Assembly (NCBI GenBank): GCA_033026295.1
Contig: CM065177.1
Coordinates: 3,403,400-3,467,399 of the forward strand
DNA: 64,000 nucleotides
DNA from: Channa striata
Lineage: Eukaryota; Chordata; Actinopteri; Anabantiformes; Channidae
Direction: 5' to 3'
Positions 1 through 13,050 of this stretch are shown here, one piece after another (positions within the stretch are counted from its first letter, which is position 1; each line of letters starts with the position of its first letter). Under the pieces are notes generated by a model that searched no databases, had not been told where the DNA came from, and worked only from the letters and a program-made list of their open reading frames with translations. Made by a program: the position numbers and the translations under genes.

Positions 1-235
1 CCAGCTTCTCCTGTTGTTTTGTCAGTACCACTGTCTTCAGGCCGTGAAATACTGTCTGCAAATGCCCTTCAGTCACAGCTCACTCCTGACACTTCACCCT
101 GCATGCACCTTCCTCACTGCACGTCTCTGCTCCATTTTCCATGACTTTGAACGGTTGACTATTGTGTGTAACAGTGTTTCATTTGAGACTGCGCTGCTCT
201 ATTTAATGTTTCTATGTTTTCTTATTTTTGTCAAG

Positions 236-3200
236 GCCACAGCAGTTCCCAGAACATGGGTGTCCACTGACCACCTCTCCATCGTTTGGTAAAATACATA
301 GTTTTATTTGGTAAAGTATGGAGTACTATTTATTTTCAACCATATATCAATATTATAGAAGTTATACATATATTTTGTGTTTACACTGTTGTGTTTCAGG
401 TGCAAAGAACTTGTTCTTGCCACTGTCAGAGCATTTTTTGATCTTCTTGATCCTCAAACCAGACAGGTCAGAACAAACATGAATGCAGGAATGTTTTTAT
501 ACATTTTCTGAAATGCAGCATATCTCATAAGCATTCATTTGCAGCACATGTCACCTGTGTCCAAACTATGTTTGTCCTTCTTAGTTCACAGAAAACCAAG
601 AGAAAAAAATGGCTGTAATAAACCATCACTTTATCAGACACCCTGTCACGGTGTTGGCAGAAACTCAAGACACCACCATCTCCATCTCAGGTTATAGAGA
701 AAAAAGTTTATTAACAAGATGCTGGAATAACAGAATCTTCCTGTTGTAGGGGTACTTTGTCCATGTTTTTTGATATTCATTGAGTATCTTTGCATATATT
801 GAATGTTTCGAAGTAGAATTGAAAATATTTAGAGTTTACTTAAAGTAGGGAAATGAAACACGGCCAATAGAACATTATTAAAGATTTAGATGCATATAAA
901 CTAAAGCAAAACCAAAAAAGTACGAGGAAATTATAATGGAAAACTAGACAAAGACAATTAACATGCCATATGTAGACAGCAAAGTTGTTTATTTGGAGTG
1001 ATTCATTAAGTGTGCATTCATGTATGTGTATCTATTAAATAAAAAAATATCTTTATTTGGATGTAATTTAGGGTCTAAATATATATGTAACAGTAACAAT
1101 GGATTTTTGCTATTGCCATCTTTCACATATAATGTAGAAATTCATCCTATTCTTTATAAACTTTTTTTCTAGATTTTCCTGAAGCATGGAGTGAAGTTAA
1201 TACCCTGCGTCTGGCTTACAGCACACCAAAGGTATCACACTATGCACAATTATAATATAGAGAAGTGAAACTGTACAGCTGAAACATAATTGTTGAAGAC
1301 TGCTCTAGGGACTTTCATCCTGAGCTCTAATCAAGTTGTCTTTAGGTGTTGGTTGATCCTTGTGTCAAATTTGGAGAAATTTCATGACAGCATTACTGTG
1401 ATAATGCGTTCACAAGATTAGGAAAGATGCAAGGTCACACTCCGCTTCAAAGTGACTTTTGACCAGCCTTAGCATCCTTCGGTTTAAGCAGATGCTTGTG
1501 TTTGTTTTGAAGTTCTTCAAGGCATTCCTGCTTTTTTGTGCTCGCAACAGTCAGTTTATCCTTGAGTGCAGTTAGAGGATCTCTAGGCATTCTTGGGATT
1601 TCATGTTCACAACAATGTACAGATTTGAGGTCAAACTTATCTTGACCTTTAACGTTGGCACCGAAATTTAATCAGTTAATCCTTGAGTGCAAATGACGTT
1701 TGTGCTGAATTTAAAGAAGTAACCTCAAGGTGTTTCTGGGATGATGTGTTTATAAGAATCAAATGGAAAGACAACCTGAAAATATTATGCCTCTGGCTGC
1801 AGAATAAAAAATTGCCATTTACCATCAGCGTTTTTCTTTGTCCACAGGAGGGACAGGTTAAATATTTCCTGTTCGCCCTGTCAAGTCGCAGAAAAGCCTA
1901 CAGCCATTTTTACTGCAGGAGCAACAACCTGGTGAGTTCTTCATCCTCGTGATAACGTTGCCTTTCCTTTTATGGTGAGCTATGAAATTTGCATTGCTTT
2001 ATTTTATCTACCTGATTTCACACGTCTGAATCATGCATCACATTTTTGATTTGTTTAGAACTTTACACAGATGCATACAGTTTATATTTCTTTAAGCACC
2101 AACTAGACTCATTTACATGTTATCACCAAATTTACAAACATTCAAATTGAAATAAACCCTTCAAAAGAAGAGAAAAACTTTCAAATCAGTCCATATTAAC
2201 AATTGTCATGATATAATTAAAGTCATTGTTCTTTTCTTAAAGATACTGACAAACTATTATAAACTAAGGAAGTTTGTTACTGGTGCCGCTCGTCTCTATG
2301 ATCTCCTACGTATTATAGTCCTACTCCACTAATTGTTACTTTAAGTTTCTGATACAATTTTCAAATAGACATTAGATACATGTGTTTTTTTTTTTTTTTT
2401 TTTTTGCCAAACTGTCTAAATGACAGTGGAAGCTCTTCTCTGAAATAACTCCTCCTCAGACACTTCCTAACTGTGATTGGCCTTCCACCACACAGTCACA
2501 CATCTATTTCTCCACAATAAGGGCAGACATTACAAACATGAATATAAAAATAGTCAATAAGCCAGTTTGACATATTTTTATCATAAGGAACAATTACTGC
2601 GGATATTTAGGATATTGGGATGTGATATGGCAAAGCTCTAGTATAGAATATGCCATTGTTGTCTGCTAACTACTGAAAAACTCAGTAACTACAACAAATG
2701 TGGAAGAAAACGTGATTTTGGATTTAGTTTTGTCCAACAGGAGATGACTAGCTGGGTGTATGGCTGCATGCACAAGAATGGATCTTCATGGTAAGAATAA
2801 CATTTTTGTTATGCCTCTCCCTGCCTCCTACAGTATATCATCATCATCATTTACATCTTTCATTTCAAGTTCACTGAAGTTTCTTTTGTTTCTCATCATT
2901 AAGGAAATATTAATTATTTTGTCGTTCTTTGGGTTTTCCAGTGTGCGTGCAGTAGATCTGTCCATGAGAACTGAGCTTCTGCCACCATACAAGGTACAGC
3001 ATTTATTCTCCAGAGATATCACTCAGTTCAATTTGAGATGTAAAGTATTTTCTTGTTACTCTCTGCTGTCACCCTCAGGTCATGATTCTAAATCTCAATG
3101 ACTTGTCTTCAGTTACTCACCTTGTTGTTTCGGCCTCCAACCTCAATGGCAGACAGGTACTTGATACTAAACAAGAATTTGCAATTTCCTGGATGATTCT

Positions 3201-6200
3201 TATTTATTTATTATCCTTTAAAGGAGGTAAAAGAGATTTCCATCCTTAAACTACTGGCTAATGCTCGCTCAAGGGGGATTTGTTGGGTTTTTTCTGTGTA
3301 TACTGTGTGTGTATTCCTGACGTCATTACTTTACGTAAAGTTGTTGAGGTGATTTTGTGTGAATAGGCACAATATAAATAAAGTTGCATTAAAAGGTGAA
3401 TTGATTTTGAATACATTGGGCAAACAAACAGCTTTTAGCTTGCAAAGAACAGCTTTGAGGGTGAGTGTCACATTTGTTTTAAAATTCTTGGACAAATTTT
3501 CTGACAAAGACGGTCTGTTCCACAGTTCACAGTGGAGTGTGAGTGGCAAAGGCAAGATTCCCAGACACTGTCTGTTTCTGTCCCACATGTCCTGTCCTTC
3601 GGTGAGTGGGCTTTCTGTTGTTCCTGGTTCTCAAGGCTCTACGTGAATTGCAATGTATTCCTTCCCAGTAACTTTTGGTTTTGCCAGGTTTGACTGTCAG
3701 TGATGTTACGGTCAACTCCTCTGGACTTCTTCACACCATCAAGCTGCAACACTTCCACCAGGTAGCTTTAATTTAATTTTCATTTTGTGCTTGCTTGACT
3801 CAGTATTCTTGTTCCTGTTGTGTCACTAAAGTTCCCATCTCTGTCTTTAGGTCTATCAGGCTTTCAGAATTACCATTGCAAGCCAGTGCAAAGCACAGAG
3901 AGGTGAGTTTGTGTTTTAAATCATAAGTAAATTACCATATGCCGACAGGTGATGACAATGACATTATGTCCCTCTGCAGAGAGATTGCCGAATGTGTACA
4001 GAATAAAGGTGCCGTGGTTTCGGGAGGATTCCTTAACCACAGTCAGGTAGGTGACAGCCTGTCATTGTTTGTCTCCACACTTTTTTTTTTTTTTATGCCC
4101 GTTCTACGTAGCACATACACTTCCTCCTTCTGCATTTGACTTGATGTGCTCTGTCATTAGCGTGCCCTCTGTGACTGAGATCTCAGCAATGCTCCATACC
4201 AGTCGTCCAGACACCACCTCAGATGTCCTCCTTCAGCTGCACACTGCCCCCAACTGCCAGTACAAGGTACTACCCTCAGCTGCAGGAAACAGCTACAGCA
4301 GAAACATTTTGGACATTTTAAATAATGTTGATTTTCCTGTGCTTCAGGTGTTAATAAGAACTTCATTACCCAGAGTCCTGGGACAGGTACAACTATTTTC
4401 TGTTGTAATTTTTTGGGCAACGTACCAAATTTAATGGCATTGACTGTTTCAGTAATTAAACCTTTTTCTATGTTTGAACATTTATTGTTCTTCATAGACA
4501 TGTGAATCAAACTGGATAATGTCCAGATCTGATACAGTCTCTTCTATCTGACAGATACTGAGGTTCTGTGGCCCTTTGGTGCCAGTTTACACAGCTGTAA
4601 CTCTACTCTTGGCCTGTGGCGGGCAGCTGTCCTGCATCCGGAAGTCAAGGCGAGCCGCAGACGTGAGCCATGTAGTGGGCAAAGGCCTGCAGCCTCATAA
4701 AGTCAACCTGCCCATTTATGTCCTCCACATCTTACTGAGGTACATGCTACGTTAGGGTTCTCACTTTAATAGGCATGTTGATACAGATATACCTAAATAT
4801 TTTCGTGTTAATCCTCCTATTCTTCCCTCTCTTCAGCTTTAGCTGGTTTCAAGAGGTCTGGTCCATTCTTTACCTCCCTTCTGTGGATGCCCTCCCCCCA
4901 GCCTTCCCTGATATAGTGTGTAACAGAGACAAGCTTCCAGCTGAAGAGTGGTACCACATCCTTTCCCCTGTGCTTTACATTTCGGGGGCAGTGGTGGCAT
5001 ATTGGGGGAGCACATTGCTCCGTGTCCTTATTCGACTGATCTCGTTAATATTAGCTCCACTACACAGGTATGGTTGCACATTTCAGGATTGATTTTGAAA
5101 CTGCTATTCACATTTTTTCCAAAAAATATATATCTTAACAGTAGGATAAATGTTAATATTATATTTTTTAAATAAATTTCAAACAGTAAGAAAAGTAAAC
5201 TTCCTTTGCTGATCTTTTTCTTATAGTAATTTTTTTTTTTTTATGTATGTCTGCAGACCAAGTATTTCTAGAGACTGTGGTACCCTAGGGGTACAAACCC
5301 AACTCCTCATCATTTTGTGTCTGACTGTTATGAGTGTGACATCCTGTGGAGCACTGTCAATCTTCACAGCATTTCTGCTCCACCTTTATAGGGTGAGTAA
5401 GAAGAAGAACATTTTACATAATATTTACTGTTTTTTATTTTTTCTTGTCTGTGTCTGCTTAAAGGTTTTAGCATAGAATGTCTAGTCAAATCATCAAGTT
5501 GCTGTTAGAAAACTGACTTTGCAATATTTTGATTACAAAAACAGACAGTATTGATTATGTTTAGTTTTTTTCAGGTGCTAAGGCTACAGATGACTGTGAG
5601 ATCACTGAGTCACATGATGAATCTGGTGAGTTTTTTACAGTATTTGAATCACTTTGATATAATCTGACATAATTATCTAGCAACCAGATGAACCAGTCCG
5701 TGATGTTTCAGGATTCTGCAATTGTGTAAAACATTTTAAACAATACAAACAGAATAGGTATAGTTTTTTTTTTTATATATTTTGCGTAGGCACCCCAGAA
5801 GCCCAGAGAAGCTGAAAACGGCACAGCTGATACTGAGACCTCGACCAAATCCAAAGACTGTAACGGCACCCGGCTGCTGTCCGAGTGTGCTTTGCAGGAA
5901 GTGAGCGATGACCTACAGCTCCACCTCTGCCTATTGTCCCTCTTGATGCTACCTGCCTTTCTCAGTGCACCTTCACTCATCTACTGGATCCGCAACCTGA
6001 GGTGCTGATGTGTAGCTGGTTTGTTCAAATCGGACATCACAATTACTGCATTAATGTCAGGTTAACACGGGGTATATTTTTTGTGTCATATTGTTCCAAA
6101 ACTTATCTGAATGTGCAGAGGTTTTGTCAAAGCCTGATCGACGCCCCTTCAACAACCTTGGTAGCACTATAGGGATGTTTCCTTGTAAACTTTTTCCTTG

Positions 6201-6627
6201 AGTGAGACTTGCCATTCTAACCTATAAAGAAGGGGACTGCCACGGGGCATGGGTGTCTTTGTTTAACCTGCCTTGTGATCCTTTGCAGGTATTCCATCCA
6301 GTTGAATCCTGACCCTTGTTGGCCTCACACTGTGCCTCTTATTATTGTGTACATGTTGCTTGTTAACTGCAACACTTTGAAACTCGGCAACAGGTAAGAG
6401 CACACCTCCACCAATACGCACTTAAGGTGCCTTAAAACATACAGTCTCCTATAACAATCAGCAATCTAACCTTTTCTTTCTTTTTCAGTAAACTCCTGCC
6501 TCTGACTTCCTACTTCCCTCTGCCCTTGGCCATTGCCATGGTGACCTTCTCTCCACTCCATCTCTACAGAGTCACTTACTTCCTGTTGGTGGCACTCGTC
6601 CCTCTGGCCTTGTGTAGTCTACTCTGA
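236..6627 (+). CDS. pgap1: pgap1, GPI inositol-deacylase, C-terminal portion (5' end outside window)
   Basis: Post-GPI attachment to proteins 1 removes the inositol-linked acyl chain from GPI anchors in the ER membrane, which allows export of GPI-anchored proteins. I read 20 coding exons, all GT-AG and in phase: 236-288, 400-466, 585-690, 1173-1231, 1848-1931, 2741-2790, 2942-2993, 3079-3156, 3526-3601, 3688-3761, 3851-3902, 3980-4046, 4161-4266, 4348-4386, 4555-4739, 4837-5067, 5257-5392, 5575-5625, 5790-6001, 6289-6393, then 6489-6627 ending in TGA. Together they encode about 673 residues, roughly the last three quarters of a protein of about 920 aa. Recognisable PGAP1 blocks include STDHLSIVWCKELVLATVRA (exons 1-2), MRTELLPPYK (2942), LGQILRF (4386/4555) and LNPDPC (6289). 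The last exons carry strongly hydrophobic segments (4555-5392, 5790-6627) that fit the C-terminal membrane domain. The lipase GxSxG region lies upstream of base 1 and is not seen. The first exon boundary (AG at 234-235) is the least certain. Confidence 0.95.
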
Positions 6628-9600
6628 TGGTATCTGACTGGTGTCAGTCTTCATTTCTACCATAACAAGCCTTTCTCTAAGTTGCAGCCTGACTCACTGA
6701 AGCCGGTTGAGGCTGATTTGTATCCAGAAGACTTAATGGATCAAACTACCATGGAAGCAGAGCCATAGACATACATAGCTTGGGGAACTGCCTGCTTCAT
6801 GTTGGCATTAAAGGCTCCATGGCAATTGCACTAAATTTTGAAATGAGATGATGTAAAGGCCTTGGAGCATTTGGTGCAAATGTAGCTCTGTTGGACTGAC
6901 CTGAAACCAAGTTTGCCTTACTCTGTATATCTATAGCTCTGCCTTCAAGGAGCTAGAGCTCTGCAACCAGTGAAGCTATTGATATTAGAAATTTTCAACA
7001 GGGTGTCGGTAGTCAAATGTGTAATTTTCTTTGTTGTTTCTAGTATCTATAGTGATGTTGTTCACTGTGGTCACTATGCTGTAAACTCCTACACTGCCTA
7101 TACTGCCTAGCAATGAGTTTTAGCTGTTTAAATGTTACTGTCTAAGAACTGCTGCTAAACCGGTGGTAGTGAAATACTTGCATTCCATGAGAAAAACCCA
7201 AAGTAATTATGTTTACATTCTCCATAAATTCTTTTTTACACAGCAGTAACAATGGGAGCAAAATTAGGGGAAGCGATTGAATACATGTGCAAATCCAGTG
7301 TTCCTCACATTATTTAGAAGAATATTATGAACCACTTTGTGTCGTGTATAGTAATGTAGTGTAGCTAAACGGCGTGCAGAGTTGATCACAGCTCAGAGCT
7401 GACGCCGTGTAAATTAATTTTTCACTTAGAACAGTCCTTTAACTGAACAACACATAATCGCACAGATGAAAACTCAGTTGATGAAACTCAAAACTTTCTG
7501 CATAGCTGTTACAATTTAAAAGCTGTACACCGGTCCATCCCTTTTTCCCTGTGTGTAGGAAGAAATGACTCTCATTCAATTATTAGCGAATGAAACAAAC
7601 ATTTTGCATGGCTGGTTACTGCTCAGTCAGTCAATAGCCGGCACCCGTTAGTGATTTATCGTGTAAAAACCAGCAGCTGGCAATAGCTGTTCTGTTGCAT
7701 CCCACTGAAGAATGTATAGGACTCATGGTGTCAGCCGGTATCTTTCTATCATAGATGCATCTATGATATGTGTACATGACATGCAGGTGTAGATACATTA
7801 CTCACACACAGTGTTGTTAATTATTGATTTATATTACACTTTATGTGTATATAATTTACTGATCAAATGAAAGTGAGACACATTTTCTAAAGCTTAATTT
7901 GAATAAAGTCTATCATTGAACACCGTTTATATATTAGGTAATAATTGTGTCCAGCAGCACATGAAGAAGTTCAGAGAATGAAATACACGTTGGACTCACT
8001 TTAACATCGAACCCACTGACATTCTGTATCACAAGCCTACTGCAGTCTGTCTTTGTGTGCCAAATTGCCAGTAATTTATGAAGTCTTTGTGTTGTTAAAT
8101 GTGATTACACTAACAGGAAAGGAGGATGGAATTAGTATCTAGGGATGGAATAAATATTCATAGAATTTAATAATATGGACATGGTCACATGCAAACAAAG
8201 CTAGCCCCTTCAGTTCATAATCACGGGGTGTATTTTAAATGAAACCTCATGAGCTTAAATAAAGCTGATCGCTATCTCAGTGCCAATGTCAGAGTACAAA
8301 ATATTCAGCTACAGCTTCCCAGTTTTAGCCAGTGCTGCCTGCTGCATTTACTGCTGCCAGCAGCCGCTCTCACTAAAAAAAAATACTCCTGCTTATTAAA
8401 TTACTTATACATTAACATTAGCCAGTTCCACAACACGGTGTGTGTGTGTATGAGAAAGTTACTATTTAATGCAAGATGTTATAAAGGCTATAGAAGGTTT
8501 GATATGAAACTTTTAGACTGTGTTGTTATGTGACTTAGCTTTTTGATTTTTTTTTTTTTTTTTTTTACAATGATATTTTTAGCAATTAATGTTTGAAGGA
8601 GCAGTTGCACAAATGAAACTAGTAAAGCAAGTATCTGAAATGGAACTAGCGCATCAGGGTTTGGATTCTCATGGAGGTTGAACGTTTTTTTTTTTTATTT
8701 AGTTATAATATTAAACTGCTTTGTGCTGTTGTTTCAGCTTTTTGCTCGTGCACACCCCTAACTATTATATCATTGAATCAGCTCCTGTGCCTTTCTGCTT
8801 TCTCGTGTGTGCACCAATGCTTCTGTCACATACCTGCCTGTCTGTGTAAAACCAGTCCTCAGCAGCTGAATCACGAAGGCCCACGTTGAATGTACGTGTG
8901 TGTTTGTGTTTTTGTTAACTGGGACTCAAGAAAAAAACATCCCTAGCACATTAGTATAATTGATAAATGTGTGTCCCTTTGTGCTGAAGCTAAATTCAGT
9001 AGGGGGCCGGTCACTTTCTCCCTTTAGGCAAGTCAGCTGTTCACGCACACATCCACACACTCTGCAGTTCTTCCCAATGTGAATGTACCTGCACGGAATG
9101 TTACAGTACACGTGTTGGAGTGGATACAGTGCTATCTACTACTGTTAGTAGTGATCCGCTTTTCTGTGCACTTGTGTGTGTGTTTGGTGCAGTTTTAGTG
9201 CTTTTTCATGCACATCATCTGCCTTGTTGTGAATTGACACCAACTTATGAGAGTTGACTTTTTTTTTTAAATAGAATTGTGATTTATATCGGTGTTCACT
9301 GTGATCTTGTTTCGCCAGATCTTTGGATGTATACTTGAGGGTTTAATTTTCAAACAGAGAAAAATGTCTTTAATTTTCACGAGTTGATATTTTTTAAGCT
9401 TTTAGAATGATGTTTGCAATCATTCTCCTGTCTGAACTGGAATCTTCTACTTTTTAACCGAAAGTCAACAATTAAACGTTTTAAAACGTTATAACCTTCT
9501 ATTTAATGTGTTCAGGCTGATGTTAAACTCTTCTCTACCAATCAAATTCTCTCATACCAGCACCCAGCACAGTGGTGATATGTCCAGCATAGTTAGAATT

Positions 9601-10490
9601 AACAAAATCCCCAGTTTAACAATTAGTGTAACTCATTTACAATGTGAACAATACAAAAGAAATGTTTTTCTTTTCTTGTCTCTTTTAGTGCTGTGCTAAT
9701 CCAAAAGCCTTTTTTTTTTTTTTTTTTTTTCTTCATAGACAACAAACAAGCTCTGCATTCAAGTAATTTAAGAGATCTGCTCATTCAAACCAGATTTCTT
9801 GCCCAACGTACCGGCTGTTTTTTTTATTATTTAATTTTTTAATTAATTTTTAAACAGGTCTTGATATTCGTGCATTAGGATGCAATCTAAACAATTAACA
9901 CTTAATTGTAGGTAAAAGTGACTGGGATTGTCACTGAAATGTTATCACAGTCTGAATAGTAGTATTGTTCAAAAATTATCAAAACTATCATTCATGTCAT
10001 CCAGTAATAAAAACATTCTTCACAGTTTTATTAATACAGAAGTGAACCTAATAAATATTAACATTGTCTATAAGTGGTTTTAAGTCTGGTAACCTTATTA
10101 CTGTTATTTTTTTTATCTATTTTGCTTATGCCTAGAGTGACTGTAAAACCTGTAACCTCCTGCTAGCTGGTCTTTGTTGTGAAGAACTAGTTAGTCCTCT
10201 GACATTTGGCATAACACACTACATCAGGTAATTTGGCGAAAGACTGATAATGTACATCCTATAACATGTAGGCAATAGCTTAATTTTATTTCTGATGAAG
10301 CTTATGTGTGGAAGAGTTTTTAATCCTCAGGTTTAAGCAACGTGTCAATCGACTGCTTTGATGTTTTTCTAATTCTCCCATTTTTAACTGATGTCACTGT
10401 AAATGGTCAAAATGTGCAGTTTTTTCTTACCACTGTTGTTGCAATAAATCTAAGAAAATAAATGTTGTTTTATTCTTGTTTCTGTGGCTT
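6628..10490 (+). other. pgap1: Probable pgap1 3'UTR
   Basis: This AT-rich stretch follows the pgap1 stop and has no coding exon I can support on either strand. It holds AATAAA at 7902-7907 and two overlapping-range signals at 10,443-10,448 and 10,457-10,462, the latter followed by a T-rich downstream element. The transcript could therefore end early (about 7.9 kb) or late (about 10.48 kb). It also contains T-runs (8544-8566, 9709-9730) and a 22-bp palindrome at 7747-7768. The extent is inferred; no transcript data are available. Confidence 0.5.
10443..10462 (+). promoter_or_regulatory. pgap1: Candidate pgap1 poly(A) signals
   Basis: Two AATAAA hexamers (10,443-10,448 and 10,457-10,462) are followed within 30 bases by a T/GT-rich stretch, the usual layout of a vertebrate cleavage and polyadenylation site. 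An alternative proximal AATAAA is at 7902-7907. Confidence 0.5.
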
Positions 10491-12301
10491 GTTTGCTAAG
10501 ATGTCAAGTACAAGATAACTAGTTAGAAGTGTAACAGATGATGTGTTTTGCTGTCTGACACTGTAAGGTTGCGGGTTCGCGTTCACGATGGATTTTGTTC
10601 TCCCTGTGCTTGCGTTGATTTGCTCCGGGTATTACAGGAGATTTGTGTTTCTCTTTCTGCTCAGCTTCTTAACCACAGCCTGCCCTGTGCTCTGACCTCT
10701 GACTCACAGTTTGACCTTCATGTGCCTGTAAAATTTGCAGACAAAATACTTAAGCTTGACAATAACGATTCCACTTCTGGGCAGCTTCAAAATCAGCTCT
10801 GTCTAAAGATGCAGACCCTTTAAATTCCCCCTTTGTTTCTTTGCATGTAGTTGGGGATTGAATGATGTCACCTTTTGGAGTCTATCTGTTGAAGCCGTAC
10901 ATTTTGTCTACAGCAGGCTCTGTAACTAACAATGCAGATGTCAGTGTCTGCACGCAGACTGACACATGCGTAACCAGTAACAAAAATATGTGTTACTTAG
11001 AATGACAGTGAATGAAAACATGTTACTGACATTTTAAAGCATTTGTCTCAATTCGTATTTATTGATAACCTCAGCTGATTTGATGTTGATGCTTTGCTCA
11101 GACACTCCAGTCTGTTCTGCATCCATCCTTCACACTCAGGAAAGAGACGTCAGATCAAACTGAAATAGGAGTCAAATGTGGTGTTATGCACACAGACTTT
11201 ATTTCATCGACTTTGACATGACTGTAAATTCGATGATCAACCTGAACTGTGATTAAAAACCAAACTTAACACAGTTCAGACAATTCTAAACATCCAACAG
11301 CTTCAGCTTTCACAGTTGACCCCAGTGAAACACAGGCGACTAAACTTTCATGAGTTTAATCGTTTCTAATCACAGACAAATTAAAGATCATATTGATTTT
11401 TAAAGTGCTGTTTCTCTCAGTTATTGTCTCCACCTTCTCCGTCGTGTTACAAACCGTCCCAGCGTGAATCTGGACCCTAAAACACCGGCGCCAAATCCGG
11501 TTCACCGGGCGCTCAGCTGCTGTTCTTCAGCTGCACCTCTGCGGACTGGCCGCCAGGGGGCCCCGCGTCCCCGCAGACACCCGTGAGTCCGCGCAGCCGC
11601 TGCATCTGGGCGCCTGCTCAAAGTGGCTCAAAGTGGGAAACGCTTATTCCGCGACATCTCCGTCACTAACATGAGGCCGAGAGGAATCCAGTGAACAGTT
11701 TATGATATTAATAAGGCTTTTATGGACAAACATGTGCTCCTTGACCTGCAGAAGACCAACAGGAAGACTCGAAATATGATTATTCACATCAAGTTGGTTG
11801 CAAACGTTTTCATCCTTTTATTTTAACATGTAAAAAGAGTAAAACGAAGTTGTTTTTTAACAAACCAACGTGACATTTTGTGCAAAATGAGCGACGACAA
11901 ATTTCTCAGCTCATAAAATCAATATCATAAGTGTCAGATGTAAATTGTGTGTATTGCTGAGGTCATAGTCCGTGCTGGAGTTGTACTGATGCGCATTATG
12001 AGAAAAGGTGATTCCAAAGTTTTGGCCACCTTATTTAAAATGAATGAGGTTTCGAGTTAAGCTTCCTCCCTTCAAAATGAGGGGACGCAAACTTTTGCAG
12101 AAGTGGGTCTACGTCAAAACGAGCAGTGTTTGTCTGTCTGTGCTGGACGTGCTCCGCCGGTTTCCTTCCTACATTCATATTCTGTGGATCTGTGTCACCG
12201 CCGAGGGGCCACACACGAGCATCTTCAGTCCTGTGAATAAATCCCTCCGCGCCCCGAGCAAGTAAGAGTCGCTCCTCTGCAAATCTCCAACCGTTACGCC
12301 G
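10491..12301. other. Intergenic region between pgap1 and hecw2
   Basis: I can support no gene here. Short ORFs at 10,548-10,823 and 12,044-12,265 match nothing I recognise. The stretch 11,440-11,640 is much richer in GC and CpG than its surroundings and holds a CTCF-like motif near 11,547. A repeat-like segment at about 12,012-12,055 shares a 'ggccacctt/gaggtggcc' core with the decayed element at about 14,816-14,935. In human, C2orf66, GTF3C3 and CCDC150 occupy the corresponding interval; I see none of them. Confidence 0.6.
11547..11565 (+). promoter_or_regulatory. Candidate CTCF site, forward orientation
   Basis: The sequence TGGCCGCCAGGGGGCCCC closely matches the known CTCF core consensus (CCASYAGRKGGCRS), with 12 of 14 core positions agreeing. 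It lies in a GC-rich patch between pgap1 and hecw2. A motif match alone does not show occupancy. Confidence 0.45.
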
Positions 12302-12330
12302 CCCCCCCCCCCCCTCTCTCTCTCCATCTG

Positions 12331-12417
<87 letters not shown>

Positions 12418-12456
12418 CCTCTCTCTCTCTCTCCCTGTCTCTCTCTCTCCCTCTCT

Positions 12457-12505
<49 letters not shown>

Positions 12506-12566
12506 CCTCTCTCTCTCTCTCTCTGTCTCTGTGTGTCTCTGTCCCTCTCTCTCTCTCTCTCTTCCT
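12302..12566 (+). repeat. C-run and long (CT)n tract upstream of hecw2 leader exon
   Basis: A run of C (12,302-12,314) leads into about 250 bases of almost pure CT repeat with occasional C, G or A interruptions. It sits directly upstream of the GC-rich leader exon, so it may be part of a CT/GAGA-rich promoter, but it is also an ordinary length-variable microsatellite. Short ORFs rich in Ser and Leu here come from the repeat and are not genes. Confidence 0.9.
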
Positions 12567-12599
12567 CTGCCCAGTCAGATCTCTCCCTCTCTCATCTCC

Positions 12600-13050
12600 C
12601 CCTCCTTTGGACGGACTGCCCAGTCAGATTCTGTGCATCTGCCTGGACGGACTGGAGGACGTCGGGACCGACTGCAACACGCTGCGCTGCAGGGAGCGGG
12701 GAGCAGGATGCAGCGGCTGCCTGAGCTGTGCGCCTGAAGCCCGCAGCGGCAGGGAGGCGGTGCCGGAGTTGATGCGCACACCTCTGGACGCTGCTACCGA
12801 GCAGGGCCGAGGTGGCTCTGCAGCGCCGCAGACCGTCTCGATACGTGACTCCGAGCCCAAAACTGCCCTGGCTCGGGATCTGAGTGGGGGGAGGGAGGGT
12901 GGAGGGGGGACTAGCGCGGCACCCCGCCCGTCTCGCATCATTTACACTGCAGGGATAACGACCTGAACCGTGATATCCCCGCGCAGTGACCGCCGAGCAG
13001 CTGTTGGTGGCATCACCAGTTTTCCTCCATCCTGCACCTCTGCGCCAAAG
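12600..13050 (+). other. hecw2: hecw2 5' untranslated leader exon and CpG-rich promoter region (start approximate)
   Basis: This GC/CpG-rich block ends at a strong consensus donor (AAAG|gtaagt, gt at 13,051-13,052). It is the only promoter-like segment upstream of the hecw2 coding exons. Spliced to the acceptor at 20,708 it would supply the 5'UTR. The transcription start is not visible and the 5' boundary is a guess. Open frames through this block (for example 12,607-12,966) look like products of high GC content. Confidence 0.5.

Noticed and set aside
10548..10823. 91-codon plus-strand ORF downstream of pgap1
   Set aside because: No recognisable domain, no supporting splice or promoter context, and similar short frames occur throughout non-coding DNA here.
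12607..12966. 119-codon ORF in the CpG-rich block before hecw2
   Set aside because: GC-rich leader sequence opens frames on both strands; it ends before the donor and does not join the hecw2 frame.
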